Origin: Oreohelix idahoensis
Lineage: Eukaryota > Mollusca > Gastropoda > Stylommatophora > Oreohelicidae
Reading direction: 5' to 3'
NCBI GenBank assembly: GCA_024509875.1
Contig: JAMPIV010012167.1
Coordinates: 372,001-436,000 of the forward strand
DNA length: 64,000 bases
Part shown: piece after piece, positions 20,081 to 32,542 of the stretch
Position numbering within the stretch: position 1 is the stretch's first letter
How the letters are laid out: each line of letters opens with the position of its first letter
Program-made: the position numbers and the translations under genes
The notes under the pieces: generated by a model
What the model saw: only the letters and a program-made list of their open reading frames with translations
Databases searched by the model: none
What the model was told of the DNA's origin: nothing

Positions 20081-23000
20081 GTTATTGTTATTGTTGTTCA
20101 GAATCGACATCACTGCACTCCAGGCAAACCTTTAGGTGCTCAGTCTCCCTCAGCAAATGCCAAAGGGTATGAATGCTAATTGTTTCTGTTGTGCTGGTTG
20201 TATATACGCCGGATGCATTCTCTCTTATGTTCATCCCCGTCAGTCTTACGCCTAATGCCAAACTCCAGTAATCTTAGCCTTGATGATTCATCGATTGCAG
20301 TGTCATTCTCTAACAGGCGATCATTAATTGTCCTCATTATCTCTCCCTTGTCCATATCCAATGAACCTACTATACGTGCTCTTGAAGATAGTCTATCAAC
20401 TCTTTCATTGCCGTGTATCTGTTATGAGTAAAATCATAAGATTTATTACAGCTAGATCGTCCATCTGCTTCATGGAGTCTATGCTGGATTGATATATATA
20501 TTAGGACAAGCGAATGCTGTTGTACAGAGATGAGTGTGGAAGAATTAAATAAAGTATGCAGCAACATGTCGAAGACATCTTGTCCGTAGTCGATTGACTA
20601 GCAACGTTTTCAAGACAGGCTAGGTCATGCCATTGTCGTATCTGAATATTGAATACATATAAAAAATGGAGCTTGTGCACGTCAATAAAGGAATATTCGT
20701 CTTCACGTCCAAACTGGCCTTACAGGACTTCTTTTATGTTGAAGACTAACTTTGTATTTTACCAGGCTGCATTCAAAAGTGTGAGTTCTCACCAGATTAT
20801 TAAATAATACCCTAGACAAGATACATCAAGAGATTTAAAAGAACCGAGGCACATAACAGTTTGAGACGATATATCAACAAGCTAGTCTGTAAACAAGCCT
20901 TGTCGAATACGATAGATATGTTATAATTTTACTCATAACAGTATCCCTGCATGACCAGGACAGTAGATCCACAACAGTTCTTGAAGATTCGAGGCTTCTA
21001 TGGAGGTTTTCCATTCATGCCATAGCCATCCATTTTGGATCTTCCGAAGCATGGACTGATAGTCTGACACAATAACTGCCCTTGTTAATGAAGTTTCAGA
21101 CAACCACCACAGACTACCGATCCCCCATCATGTACATACAACTCTTTTGATACCTAATCATGTTTATATAGGAAACATCTGCCCATGCAGTTCAATGTTT
21201 TATAGGATGGTGAATAAAATACAATGAGATGCACTGAAAACATCTCATAGATAGTAAAAAATCTTGAGATGTGATAGGATGAGTTAGGGGTCCTAAATTT
21301 TAGTTAATACAGTGTTTGGTAATGTAAGAGTCATCCATACATGCCAAGTACTACAGTTACTCATAATCTGTATAAGTAATTCTCGTTTTCAGATTTGTAT
21401 GCTCCGTAAACGATTTCTGTACAGGTTTTTACCTAATTATTAAATATACCGGTATATATAATTCGACATCTTGTACCACCTTAACTGATATTTGCGTCAT
21501 TAAGTTCGGCGAGATGATACGCCACATGAATTAAAAAATCAACCAATGAATTCAAGCTGCCTATTTTTCGATTGATGTGGGATTTGCAAGAGTCCGTGTG
21601 GCATGTCTTTCATTCATCATTCTTCACGAATGCTCATGGCAGCCAGCAGGTTACCGATTATTTTAACGACTACCTGGCACTGAGCATAATTTATTCTTTA
21701 CAGCTGCTTGTAAGCAAAATAAGTGGATACCACTACATATTACTTGATTTCATTAAAACTTGTAGAATCTGCGTAAGAAATGTACATTTTAATAATAATA
21801 TAATAAGAATTATGAAACTGAAAAAAAAAGCATGAAAGCAAGGCAAATTTGCATCTTAACCCGATCACAGCCTCATGCAAAGTTTTTTTGGGTGTTACTT
21901 CTCTTCTAGTTTTAATTTCATTTCTTTAAAAACATTGTCTGTGATTTTTCTTTCTTAGATATGTCATTATTACGATCATCCAATGAGTTATTTTTATTAA
22001 ATAATTAATTACTATCATTGTTTGTCGTATTGACGATTGACACCAAAAGTCAAATGGGTATTTAAAACTGCCAATTAGGCTAAAATGGCTATTTGCATTT
22101 TTGAAGTTTAGTAGGGAATAAATTACGCTAGCGGCAGTTTATATTTTAGTAGCAAATTATGAGCTTTTTAGTTAAAAAAATAGATTAATGTGATCATGTG
22201 TGATGCGTGCCGTCCATCATTTGTAGTAATATATATTATGCGGATCAATGTCCGTGGCCAAATACAAACATAGAGGTATGTCGACAGACACGTATCAACG
22301 TTAATTCCAATGTAAGTGAAACTCCTCTTCAACGTTCACAAGATACACTTTATTCATGTACAGTTACATAGCTCCATCAATTATATCAATAGTTTCATGC
22401 CCAATGGCAAAGGCAGTAATATGCAGTCTTCATAATGTCGTAAGGCAGTCCGTTCCGCTATGGAGACGCTGTCCTTGCATTCTCAATAGTTTAATATATT
22501 TGATATATTTGACACAATAATGAAAAGTACTTCCTAACATTCAAAGAAGCTAGGAACACCTCAACAGAGTATATTGGTGCCCTAGTGATGGTAAAATTCA
22601 GGTAAAACACAATAGACTGCAGGAGCAAACACACATGCAACCTCTCCCATTAAAACACAATCGGCATCTCCCCTTGCAGACGATAAAAACCCCACTTCTG
22701 CTAAATTGGCATCTGCTACCGTTCTTTCCCGGCACGACGTCATTTCCGTTTATTGAGAGTAAATCCGTAATAAAATATAAGAAATGAAGCTCTGTCGAGC
22801 TGAAGATACTTTACACATAATCGTTATGAATTTTACTCATAACAATGTGATTTTATTATTTTTAAAATTACATCAGATATTTATTTAAATAATTCGAAAC
22901 AGCCATAGAAACTCCCCATTCCATATCATATAATAGGATAATATAATTTAGTTTAATTTTTATCTTTGCAATAATAATGATAACCAAGTAGTAAAATTAG

Positions 23001-23350
23001 TTGTGAGAACAGTGGGATGTCTTCTTCGATGTCATCCTTGTAAGTCGTAAACGTCTTTAGGGTTAAGATTAAGGTTTGGGTTCAGGGTTAGGTTTAGAAT
23101 TTCTAACCCATACCCCTTATTACTATGTCTCAGAAATCTTTCGTAAGGTCCTATCGAACACAGGACTCCCCAGTCTGTTAGTCATAGTTAAGCGCAGAAA
23201 TAGTTTAAGTGATGACAGATCACATCATTTTTACAGTGTAAAACAAATTCACAACACTTGTTGTTTGGATTTTAAAATATGTGAAGACATACTATAAAAA
23301 GCAAAGTCTGCATGTCTCAATTATAATGTAGCCAACTGTAACTGAAAATA
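20081..23350. other. Intron sequence without a recognised gene or element
   Basis: AT-rich, no ORF above about 90 codons with recognisable content. It contains the palindrome-type motif gttatgagtaaaat at 20421, in inverted form at 20926-20939 and again at 22830-22843. I see no transposase, RT or RNA gene. Part of the CEP104 intron between exons 33354-33496 and 19349-19440. Confidence 0.5.
20421..20939. repeat. Candidate MITE bounded by inverted gttatgagtaaaat
   Basis: gttatgagtaaaat at 20421-20434 is inverted as attttactcataac at 20926-20939, enclosing 519 bp. A third, partly palindromic copy lies at 22823-22843. No convincing target duplication, so the boundaries are tentative. Confidence 0.35.
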
Positions 23351-23374
23351 TATTTACACGAATTAAATCATGTG

Positions 23375-23475
23375 ATACAGTTTTTTTTGGGTCTTTGAAC
23401 GGGTTTTGGGGTCTATGTACAGGTTTTTGGGATGTTTCGTACAGCTTTTTCCTCTCCAAGGGGTGGCACGTATGG
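23375..23475 (+). mobile_element. hAT right-end relic
   Basis: ttttttttgggtctttgaac, ctatgtacaggtttttggg, tgtttcgtacagctttttc and the end ggggtggcacgtatgg parallel the right terminus of the hAT at 10140-10225 (gggtccggcgtacagatttt to gttgacaggtatg). It is a diverged family member. No left end is visible. Confidence 0.6.
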
Positions 23476-23557
23476 TCATCCATATTCTATTTGCCTTCCC
23501 TGGCTATGAAAAAAAAAAATTAGATAGCATTTTATTTCAAAGTTTTTGCTCAGCTGG

Positions 23558-24635
23558 TCCTCTTGCAGGAAGCCTTCATTAAGTCATTCATGTCCTCTTG
23601 CAGGAAGCCTTCATTAAGTCATTCATGTTCTCTTGCAGGAAGCCTTCATTAAGTCATTCATGTCCTCTTGCAGGAAGCCTTCATTAAGTCATTCATGTCC
23701 TCTTGCAGGAAGCCTTCATTAAGTCATTCATGTCCTCTTGCAGGAAGCCTTCATTAAGTCATTCATGTCCTCTTGCAGGAAGCCTTCATTAAGTCATTCA
23801 TGTTCTCTTGCAGGAAGCCTTCATTAAGTCATTCATGTCCTCTTGCAGGAAGCCTTCATTAAGTCATTCATGTTCTCTTGCAGGAAGCCTTCATTAAGTC
23901 ATTCATGTTCTCTTGCAGGAAGCCTTCATTAAGTCATTCATGTCCTCTTGCAGGAAGCCTTCATTAAGTCATTCATGTCCTCTTGCAGGAAGCCTTCATT
24001 AAGTCATTCATGTTCTCTTGCAGGAAGCCTTCATTAAGTCATTCATGTCCTCTTGCAGGAAGCCTTCATTAAGTCATTCATGTCCTCTTGCAGGAAGCCT
24101 TCATTAAGTCATTCATGTCCTCTTGCAGGAAGCCTTCATTAAGTCATTCATGTCCTCTTGCAGGAAGCCTTCATTAAGTCATTCATGTCCTCTTGCAGGA
24201 AGCCTTCATTAAGTCATTCATGTCCTCTTGCAGGAAGCCTTCATTAAGTCATTCATGTCCTCTTGCAGAAACCCTCATTAAGTCATTCATGTCCTCTTGC
24301 AGGAAGCCTTCATTAAGTCATTCATGTCCTCTTGCAGGAAGCCTTCATTAAGTCATTCATGTCCTCTTGCAGGAAGCCTTCATTAAGTCATTCATGTTCT
24401 CTTGCAGGAAGCCTTCATTAAGGGCATTCATGTCCTCTTGCAGGAAGCCTTCATTAAGTCATTCATGTTCTCTTGCAGGAAGCCTTCATTAAGGGCATTC
24501 ATGTCCTCTTGCAGGAAGCCTTCATTAAGGGCATTCATGTCCTCTTGCAGGAAGCCTTCATTAAGTCATTCATGTCCTCTTGCAGGAAGCCTTCATTAAG
24601 GGCATTCATGTCCTCTTGCAGGAAGCCTTCATTAA
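23558..24635. repeat. 35-bp S-derived minisatellite, block 1
   Basis: About 31 units; each reads tcctcttgcaggaagccttc then attaagtcattcatg. Variants with gggcattc (+2 bp) appear towards the right. Open frames such as QEAFIKSFMSSCRKPSL are repeat artefacts. Confidence 0.97.
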
Positions 24636-24866
24636 CTCTTAGTATACGAGCTGCCTTTCATGACTACCATTACAGATTTTGCAATAAATAATTTATTTAT
24701 AAAGATAACATAAGTGTTATATATCAAAATGTGAAGAAATGAAACCCCTACATCATGCACGTAACTAAATTGATCAGTGGTTTGAAACATGCATTCAGCT
24801 ATAAATTTTTGCTATTGACGGGGATCGATCATCGGCCTCTCTAGAAGGCCGCTCGTATACTAAGAG
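24636..24866. mobile_element. piggyBac-type MITE, 231 bp
   Basis: TTAA (24632-24635 and 24867-24870) flanks perfect 16-bp inverted repeats CTCTTAGTATACGAGC. No ORF. The TTAA target is the one present in every satellite unit (cattaagtc read across two strands). The TIR differs from that of the nearby autonomous piggyBac, so another family must have moved it. Confidence 0.93.
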
Positions 24867-26053
24867 TTAAGTCATTCATGTCCTCTTGCAGGAAGCCTTC
24901 ATTAAGGGCATTCATGTCCTCTTGCAGGAAGCCTTCATTAAGTCATTCATGTCCTCTTGCAGGAAGCCTTCATTAAGGGCATTCATGTCCTCTTGCAGGA
25001 AGCCTTCATTAAGTCATTCATGTCCTCTTGCAGGAAGCCTTCATTAAGTCATTCATGTGCTCTTGCAGGAAGCCTTCATTAAAGGCATTCATGTCCTCTT
25101 GCAGGAAGCCTTCATTAAGGGCATTCATGTCCTCTTGCAGGAAGCCTTCATTAAGGGCATTCATGTCCTCTTGCAGGAAGCCTTCATTAAGTCATTCATG
25201 TCCTCTTGCAGGAATCCTTCATTGAGTCATTCATGTCCTCTTGCAGGAAGCCTTCATTGAGGCATTCATGTCCTCTTGCAGGAAGCCTTCATTAAGGGCA
25301 TTCATGTCCTCTTGCAGGAAGCCTTCATTAAGTCATCATGTTTTCTTGCAGGAAGCCTTCATTAAGTCATTCATGTCCTCTTGCAGGAAGCCTTCATTAA
25401 GTCATTCATGTCCTCTTGCAGGAAGCATTCATTAAGTCATTCATGTTCTCTTGCAGGAAGCCTTCATTAAGTCATTCATGTCCTCTTGCAGGAAGCCTTC
25501 ATTAAGTCATTCATGTCCTCTTGCAGGAAGCCTTCATTAAGGACATTCATGTCCTCTTGCAGGAAGCCTTCATTAAGTCATTCATGTCCTCTTGCAGGAA
25601 GCCTTCATTGAGTCATTCATGTCCTCTTGCAGGAAGCCGTCATTGAGGCATTCATGTCCTCTTGCAGGAAGCCTTCATTAAGGGCATTCATGTCCTCTTG
25701 CAGGAAGCCTTCATTAAGTCATCATGTTTTCTTGCAGGAAGCCTTCATTAAGTCATTCATGTCCTCTTGCAGGAAGCCTTCATTGAGGCATTCATGTCCT
25801 CTTGCAGGAAGCCTTCATTAAGTCAATCATGTGATCTTGCAGGAAGCCTTCATTAAGTCAATCATGTGATCTTGCAGGAAGCCTTCATTAAGTCATTCAT
25901 GTCCTCTTGCAGGAAGCCTTCATTAAGTCATTCATGTTCTCTTGCAGGAAGCCTTCATTGAGGGCATTCATGTCCTCTTGCAGGAAGCCTTCATTAAGGG
26001 CATTCATGTCCTCTTGCAGGAAGCCTTCATTAAGTCATTCATGTCCTCTTGCA
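24867..26053. repeat. 35-bp S-derived minisatellite, block 2
   Basis: About 34 more units. A multi-unit block (cattgaggcattcatg, then a tcatcatgttttcttgcagg variant) is seen near 25220-25440 and again near 25600-25800, so a segment of roughly 390 bp was duplicated. The last unit is cut at 26053; two final units follow at 28174-28243. Confidence 0.96.
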
Positions 26054-28168
26054 GTAGGTACCACAAACCGCCCGCTTTTTTGGTTGACAACGCACGAAAG
26101 TTGAGAAAACTGAGGAAAATTCGTCAAGTTTAAGTCGTCGCTGTCCCTTTGCTATTAAGCAGATTGTAATAAAATTTATATCACGATACTCATTATCCTC
26201 TTCTCATTTGAAATGTATTAATTCCCGAATAATAAAAGTTATTGAAGTATTTTTTTACTAATAAAAACTAACAGCAACGTTACGCGTAGTTTGCCCGGGC
26301 GCGCGGCCAACTCTCTGCGTTTTTGCCTCACCCCGCTTCATTCAAACGGGTTTCGCTTGACCAGCAAACGTCTGATTTGCATACTATTTTCACCATTATG
26401 ATGGGAAGATGCATATCTTTAATTTCGTATATTGCAAGCTGTAGAAAACAACGTGGAAGACGTCGATTTCTCAAAGTGAAGTTGAAATTTTACAAGATGT
26501 GACATTTTAAATGTTGTTATAATTGTTTGCAATATATGAGAAGATTTGGGAGCCATTTTCCTTTATTCGTGTGAAATTTTAAAGACTTCTGGTATTTGCT
26601 GGTGGAGCTAATTGACTTTGAGTAAGTTCTGTATCGCTCAAGTTAGGCCTAGAATTTTAGCGAAAAATAGACAGCGAGGCTGTTCCATTGGCCGTGATCA
26701 CTCCCGATGTCATCAAGATCGAGACGCCACTTTTATTGGCTCATGTGCAAACATCATCACATCTTCTGATTTGAGGTTGACTATACGTAAGTATATCACT
26801 TATTAACAATGTTTTGAACTTCAAATGTAAAATTTACAATAGTTTTTATATTATTTAGCAATTTAACACGATCGCACAGTTTCTGTGTAACAACGTGGAT
26901 TGAATTGTTATCACCGCTTAAGACATTCGCACATCAATCTAATTTTTTCAAGAGCTTGAAAAGCTAAGAAAGTTACCAATTTGAATAAAAAATGCATGTT
27001 TTGATTAATTGGTAATTAAATGAAGGTTTCTTTTGCAACATAATAGGGTTAATTAGGATCTCAAACGCGAATGATATCGCAAAACCAAACGCCAATGGTC
27101 GACGTATTGAGACAAGGCTAGGAAACCGGAAAAATACCATAACTTAGTAGCTGACGGTGTACTGAAATGTCCGGACTAGCAGGCACTAGTTGATAGTCTT
27201 ACCTCGAACATAAATATGTACCGGGTATAAACAGCTTTCATGAAATGCACTTTAAATAGTTCAGACTCACGTATTCATGTTAATTAATAAACATTTTAAT
27301 TTAAGCAGGCTGTACACTTTTCAAGTTTTAAGGTTCGTCGTGATTTTCAATGCACTACATGTATGATATAATAATGGTACGTGTAATGCTCTATACATGT
27401 AAAGAAAACTCACTTCTGGAATTTTACTGTTGCATATGACTCATACTACGATGGTATAAAAAACATTTTTTAATGCTAGTAACCAGTTGTTTTATCACAA
27501 AATAGCGTTTAGATATTGTTAATTATTGTTTACATGTTGTTAATTATTGCCTACAAATGATTTTTTAATTGAAATATGGACAGTATTTAAAATAAAATAA
27601 AAAAATCTTAATTTTTACATTTTTTTCTTCCCCTGCGACAAATTGGCCTCTGGACATATTTTAAAAAATTATACAAGAACAAACAGATGTTCAAATCCTC
27701 TGAAAAAAATTGGGTTGTATTTGTGTAGTATGCAGATTAATATGTACAAATTTAAAGCTTGTACCTTTTATATTTTTTGAAATATGATGTTGTGAAAATT
27801 GATGTTCATGCAAAATACTACATTTTTTGGTAATGATTTGCAATATTTGGTCTAAAATATATTGATAATTATTCATGATATAGCCCTATAGTTTTCTTTA
27901 TGTGATCAGTGTATTGCAGACTGTATGCTGTTTATCAGAGAAGGTTCTAAGATTATATTTAAGAAAACGGGAGCACTCTGAAGTTGGTGTGATGTAACTT
28001 TTTTAACTTTGCGAAAGTACATACACTTTTTAAAATGCCGTAACATTTTTATTTTTTTTCCGATTTTAAAAAATTAAGTACCCAATTTCATGGTTTTCCA
28101 AGAGCTTCCAAACTGCATTGTTTTCTCTGGTGTTTCTGTGCAAACAAAAATCACTAAGTGGTACCTAC
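26054..28168. mobile_element. 2115-bp DNA element with GTAGGTACCAC termini, no ORF
   Basis: Terminal inverted repeats GTAGGTACCAC (26054-26064) and GTGGTACCTAC (28158-28168) are flanked by TTGCA on both sides (26049-26053 and 28169-28173). The interior is AT-rich with a small GC-rich patch near 26290-26345 and has no coding frame that I can recognise. It interrupts the 35-bp array, which resumes at 28169. Non-autonomous; superfamily not assigned (the border could also be read as a 7-bp cttgcag duplication with a 10-bp TIR). Confidence 0.75.
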
Positions 28169-28854
28169 TTGCAGTAAGCCTTCATTAAGTCATTCATGTC
28201 TTCTTGCAGGAAGCCTTCATTAAGTCATTCATGTCCTCTTGCAGCAGTAGTTTCTTAGAAATGTATTTGACATGATGAGGTTTCTGGCCTCATGCACAAA
28301 CTGACATTAGGCACCTGTTATGTCATGCCTGAGGGAGCACTGATTCTATTCTTTCTCTGTCTCCCTAGAGACCACACAAACTACCACTTAGCAATTTTTA
28401 TTAACTTTACTTAAGGAGATTAAAGGGCAAAAACACTTGATCGACGGGGGACGACTTCTGATGATCAGATTGCCTCCTGTTGTATCGCTCTGAATAGAGT
28501 TTTCTATCATATCAAAACCTAAGTGTAAAATTCGAATTTTCATGATTTTCCCAAACTTTATTATTCTTTGATTTCAAGCCATGCCAGGGTTTTTTCAACA
28601 TACACACTATTTCTTGTGATGTTCCATGATCAGCATTTTAATACTGACCTGGTGTAGAAGGTTATATGCTTTGTCTATACCTGAGACAAGATTAACTGGT
28701 TATCATATCCAGTTTAAAAAGAAAATTTACTTACTTACTTAGTCGTTCCTCTTCTACCGTGAGGTGTAGAGGTTTGAATGAGAGAATGTCATTGCCATAC
28801 TATCCTATTGGCTGTCTTCCTCCTGGCCTGGTTCCATTCTAGTCATTAGCCCTT

Positions 28855-31800
28855 CTCTTCTTCTTCTTCTTCTTTGATCCTTAGCCGCCGACCATCAAAG
28901 CAGTCAGTGGCCATTACACCTGGTGGCGTCTTGTAGGGCAACAACAAATTGATTCCACTTTGCTCGGTCGGCGGCCATCCTTCGTACAGTGCCCCAACTC
29001 TGGTTCTTCTTTGCATCTCAGCCTCCACAGTCCTCCGCCAAGTTGTTTTTGGTCGGCCTCTCTTTCGTTTTCCTTCAGGGGTCCATAGCATAGCTGTTCT
29101 TGTGATGGCATCGGGGTCTCTTCTGAGGACATGGCCAACACAGCTCCAGCGTCTGCCAGCTATGATGGTGTGCATGTCCTCTTGCTTGCTCCGAGTAAGC
29201 AGATCTTGGTTGGTGATGGTATTTGGCCAAAAGATTCGGAGAATTTTTCTTAGGCATGTTGTGTGAAAAGAGGACAATTTTGACATTTCCTTCTCTGTAA
29301 CTCTCCAGCTCTCTGCGCCATAGAGAAGCACAGAAAGCACACAGCTCTGATATAATCCTAATTTTGTGCTTGTGCTGTACTGAGAGGACTTCCAGATGTT
29401 GTTTAGACTAAAAAAGGCTGTTCTTGCTTTGTTCATTCTGTTGTTGATGTCTCTGCTTGCTCCGCCGTCTGGTGTTACTATGCATCCTAGGTATGTGAAG
29501 GCATCTGTCTGTTCCAGTTGCTGATTCCTTACTGATATGGGCTCAGGGTTGCTCACATTGAGCGTCATGACCTCTGTCTTCTTTAAGTTGATGTTCAAGC
29601 CCACCTGCTGGCTATACTTATTAAGTCTATCCATTTTTTCCTGAATGTGTTGATGTGAATGTGCTAGCAGTGCAATGTCATCTGCATATTCCAGATCTTC
29701 CAATGTAGAAAATGTAGTCCATCTTATTCCTCTTGGATTGCCCTCTGTTGTCTGGCGCATCACCCAGTCTATGACTGTTAAAAATAGAGTGGTTGATAAG
29801 GGGCATCCCTGTCGTACTCCTGTCTTCACTTCAAAGGTTAGGTTGCTCTGCCCAATGCTACACGTAAAGTTGGCATATAGGCTTTTTATGATTGACACTA
29901 TGCAGCTTGGAATTCCATAAGCCCTCAGTATTTTCCATAAACTGTCCCTATGTATACTGTCAAAAGCCTTTTCAAAATCAACGAAATTAATGTACAGCTG
30001 TCTTTGCCATTCTGAGCACTGCTCTATAATGTTCCTGAGGGTAAATATATGATCTACACATCTTCTGTTCTTTCTAAATCCTGCTTGTTCTTTCCTCAGT
30101 TTGTGGTCTACTGCTTTTGAGATTCTCTGTATAATTATCCTGCCTAGTATTTTGCTGGGAACTGAGAGAAGAGTTATTCCTCCCCAATTATTGCAGTCTG
30201 CAAGATCTCCCTTCTTGGGCAATTTGACAATTATTCCTTTTCTCCACTCTGTTGGTGTTGTCCCTGTTTTCCAGACTTGTGCAAATAGTGGTTCTAATAG
30301 TTCTGCTGCTAGTTCTGGGTCTGTCTTAAATAGCTCTGCATTTAAGTTATCATGACCAGGAGCTTTTCCATTCTTTAACCCTTTGATTGCTGTGATGATT
30401 TCTTCTTTTCGTGGGATGTCTGTATTAACATCTAGATCATTTTCAGCCTCAGGAACATTCAATTGTGTCTCTGGTGGTTCCTTATTCAGAGTTTCTCTGA
30501 AATGCTCTGCCCATCTTGTTTCCTGTCCCTCTACTGTCGTGATGAGATTTCCGTGCTTATCTCTTACTAATGTAATATTGTTTGCACCTCGTTTTCCACT
30601 GATGATTTTAGTTATTTTGTATACTGTGCTTTGTTCATTTCGCAGTGCTGCCGCTTCTACCTGTCTTGCAAGGTCATCCAGAAATGTCCTTTTGTTAGCA
30701 CGGGTTTGACGTTTAACTTCCTTGTCCAGCTGACTGTACTGTTCACTATATATTGCCTTTAACCTGGGAGACTTAGCTTCTGTTTTCTTTCTTTTCATTT
30801 CTTTTCTCTTCGCTATGGTGTTTAGCGTATCTGGTGTTATCCAGTCTTGGCTCTTTCTTTCCTGGAATCCCAAGCATGACTTGCTGCTTTCCTTGTATAT
30901 TGTTGAGATGGTGTTGAATCTCTGGTCAACATCATCAGTCTCTGTTCTTTCCTGGCTTTTGATAATCTCATATCTTCTCTTTACGTCGACCACGAAAGCT
31001 TTTCTGGTGAGGGGATCCTTCAGTTTCGTGATGTTGTATCTTTTCTGTTTGACTGCAACTGGTCCAGCAGCTCTGAGTTTCACTTTCAGTCTTGCTACTA
31101 CTAGGTGATGATCACTTCCCACATCTGCGCCTCTTCTTACTTTCACGTCTTGTAGTGCATGTCTCCATCTGCCATTGATCATTATGTGATCTATCTGGTT
31201 TCTGTCTCGTCCGTTTGGTGATTCCCATGTTAACTTATGCACTTCCTTGTGTGGAAAAAGTGTTCCTCCAATGACCAGGTTGTTAATACTGCAATACTGC
31301 AGAAGCTTATTAATTTGTCCCCATTCTCATTTGCTGTTCCACTGCCGCATTTCTCCATTACTCTTTCGTTATAATTATTGTGTGCTCCCACTTTCGCATT
31401 TAGGTCTCCCATTACTATAATGAGATCGTACCTGGGTGTAGTTTCCATTTCTTTTTGTACCTGTTGATAGAACTCGTCCTTGATCTCTTCATCGCTGTCA
31501 TTTGTTGGTGCATAGCATAGTATAATTGTGGTGTTGGTGAACCTCCCTCTCAGTCTTGCTCTTATCAGTCTGTTGTTGATGGGTTTCCATTCCAGTAAAG
31601 ACCTTTCCATTCCTTTCTTCAGGATAATGGCTACACCTTCGTTGTGCTGACCATCCTCTCTGCCAGAATAAAGTAGTTTCCCCTGTAGCTGTTTTTATTC
31701 TCCCCTTACCTGTCCATCTGCTCTCGCTTAATTCCAGGATATGTATCTTGTAGTTCCTCATCTCTGCTGTGATTTGTCTCAGCTTTCCTGCCTCATTCAT

Positions 31801-32181
31801 AGTTCTTACGTTCCAAAAACCAATTCTGGTTTCATGTTTTGCGGTCGGGGCATCCATTTTCATGCTAGTGGCTTCCTTTTGGCTTTCACCACTGTCAGTC
31901 ATACGAGCCTGAGACTCCGGATGTCCGTCCCGCAGCAAAGTTTTTCCATTTATTGTTGTTTCCGTAACGTGCGATTTTTTTTTACATAGACAGGGGTGTC
32001 AGCCCTGTGCTAAAAACCCCAACCTGGAGGACCAGCTTTTGTCTGACCCCTACCCACACAGACCAGTCCAGCTTGGTTGAACCTACCAGGAGTAAATCTC
32101 CCACTGGCATAGCTCTGGGGATTGTCAGGGTACACAAGCCGCCATACCGCTACAAGGTATAGGTACCATTGATGGCAGATC
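28855..32181 (-). mobile_element. LINE E copy 1, near full length, 3327 bp
   Basis: RTE-like LINE with 5' UTR (about 31940-32181), apurinic endonuclease, reverse transcriptase and a (GAA)n 3' tail. A 7-bp target duplication agccctt (28848-28854 and 32182-32188) marks both ends inside LINE A2. The 3' terminal sequence cactgactgctttgatggtc, ggcggctaaggatc is shared with copies at 5.8, 35.7 and 37.7/42.7 kb. Confidence 0.93.
28864..31938 (-). pseudogene. LINE E endonuclease-reverse transcriptase ORF, two frameshifts
   Basis: The endonuclease start is at 31938-31690 (RIGFWNVRTMNEAGKL, ILELSESRW). The frame then changes near 31675; 31610-31300 continues with LCYAPTND and IVMGDLNAKVG. A second change near 31290-31310 leads into the 798-codon main ORF beginning at 31242. 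There the endonuclease ends (IDHIMINGRW, GSDHHLVVARL at 42-52) and the RT runs through NGKAPGHDNL (291-300), EQAGFRKNRRCVDHIFTLR, VDFEKAFDSIHR (421-432), TGVRQGCPLST (474-484) and YADD (519-522). The tail is RRWSCVGHVLRRD and KRKRGRPKTTWRRT. The NW[G]GI motif has Gly where related copies have Arg. Near-functional apart from the two indels. Confidence 0.93.
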
Positions 32182-32257
32182 AGCCCTTCAAAGATTATCT
32201 AATGTTGTCCTCCCAGCGTACTCCGGGTCATCCTGGAGATCAGGATCCCTGGATCTT

Positions 32258-32542
32258 CTTCTTAATTCATCCTGAAAAGGACGTTGGTTGCGTTGTGTCC
32301 GTTTACAGAGAAGCCTTTCGGCTGACACATCCGACTTCAGCACGGCATTTTTGGGACCAGGTTAGCCTTCCCTCTTTGATCCCAAGTCACTCAGCCAAAC
32401 TGCAGTGATGCAGTCTGTTTCCAGGACCACCACCTGGAGGTGGAGTATGGTCTTGGTCAGCTCTGGTTTGCTGACCCTGACGCAAGCAGTCTAGCTACGG
32501 GTCGCTGACTGCATTCCTCACTGTTGACACGTCTTAGGTCCC
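32258..32542 (-). mobile_element. 285-bp SINE with (GAA)n tail, copy 1
   Basis: The 15-bp direct repeat ggatccctggatctt (32243-32257 and 32543-32557) flanks it within LINE A2. On the minus strand it starts gggacctaagacgtgtcaac and ends ccttttcaggatgaattaag with AAGAAG. It is about 80% similar by eye to copy 2 on the opposite strand. No ORF. The (GAA)n tail equals that of LINE E and LINE G, which suggests one of them as its mobiliser. Confidence 0.85.

Larger units (their letters stand above)
23551..28372 (+). repeat. S repeat copy 3, interior expanded to a 35-bp array
   Basis: The left end cagctggtcctcttgcagg matches S copy 7 (45150). The right end (28243-28372: gtatttgacatgatgaggtt, catgcctgagggagcac, ctctgtctccctagagacc) is a normal S 3' half. 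Between them the segment cttgcaggaagcc...cattcatgtcc has become a long tandem array, now split by two DNA elements. Confidence 0.8.

Noticed and set aside
23055..23095. Interstitial telomere-like sequence (gggttaagattaaggtttgg...ggttaggtttag)
   Set aside because: Only a few imperfect TTAGGG-like units in 40 bases; too short and degenerate.
24402..26133. Many short ORFs of type MQEAFIKSFMSSCRKPSL
   Set aside because: They are frames across the 35-bp satellite; period and frame drift explain them all.
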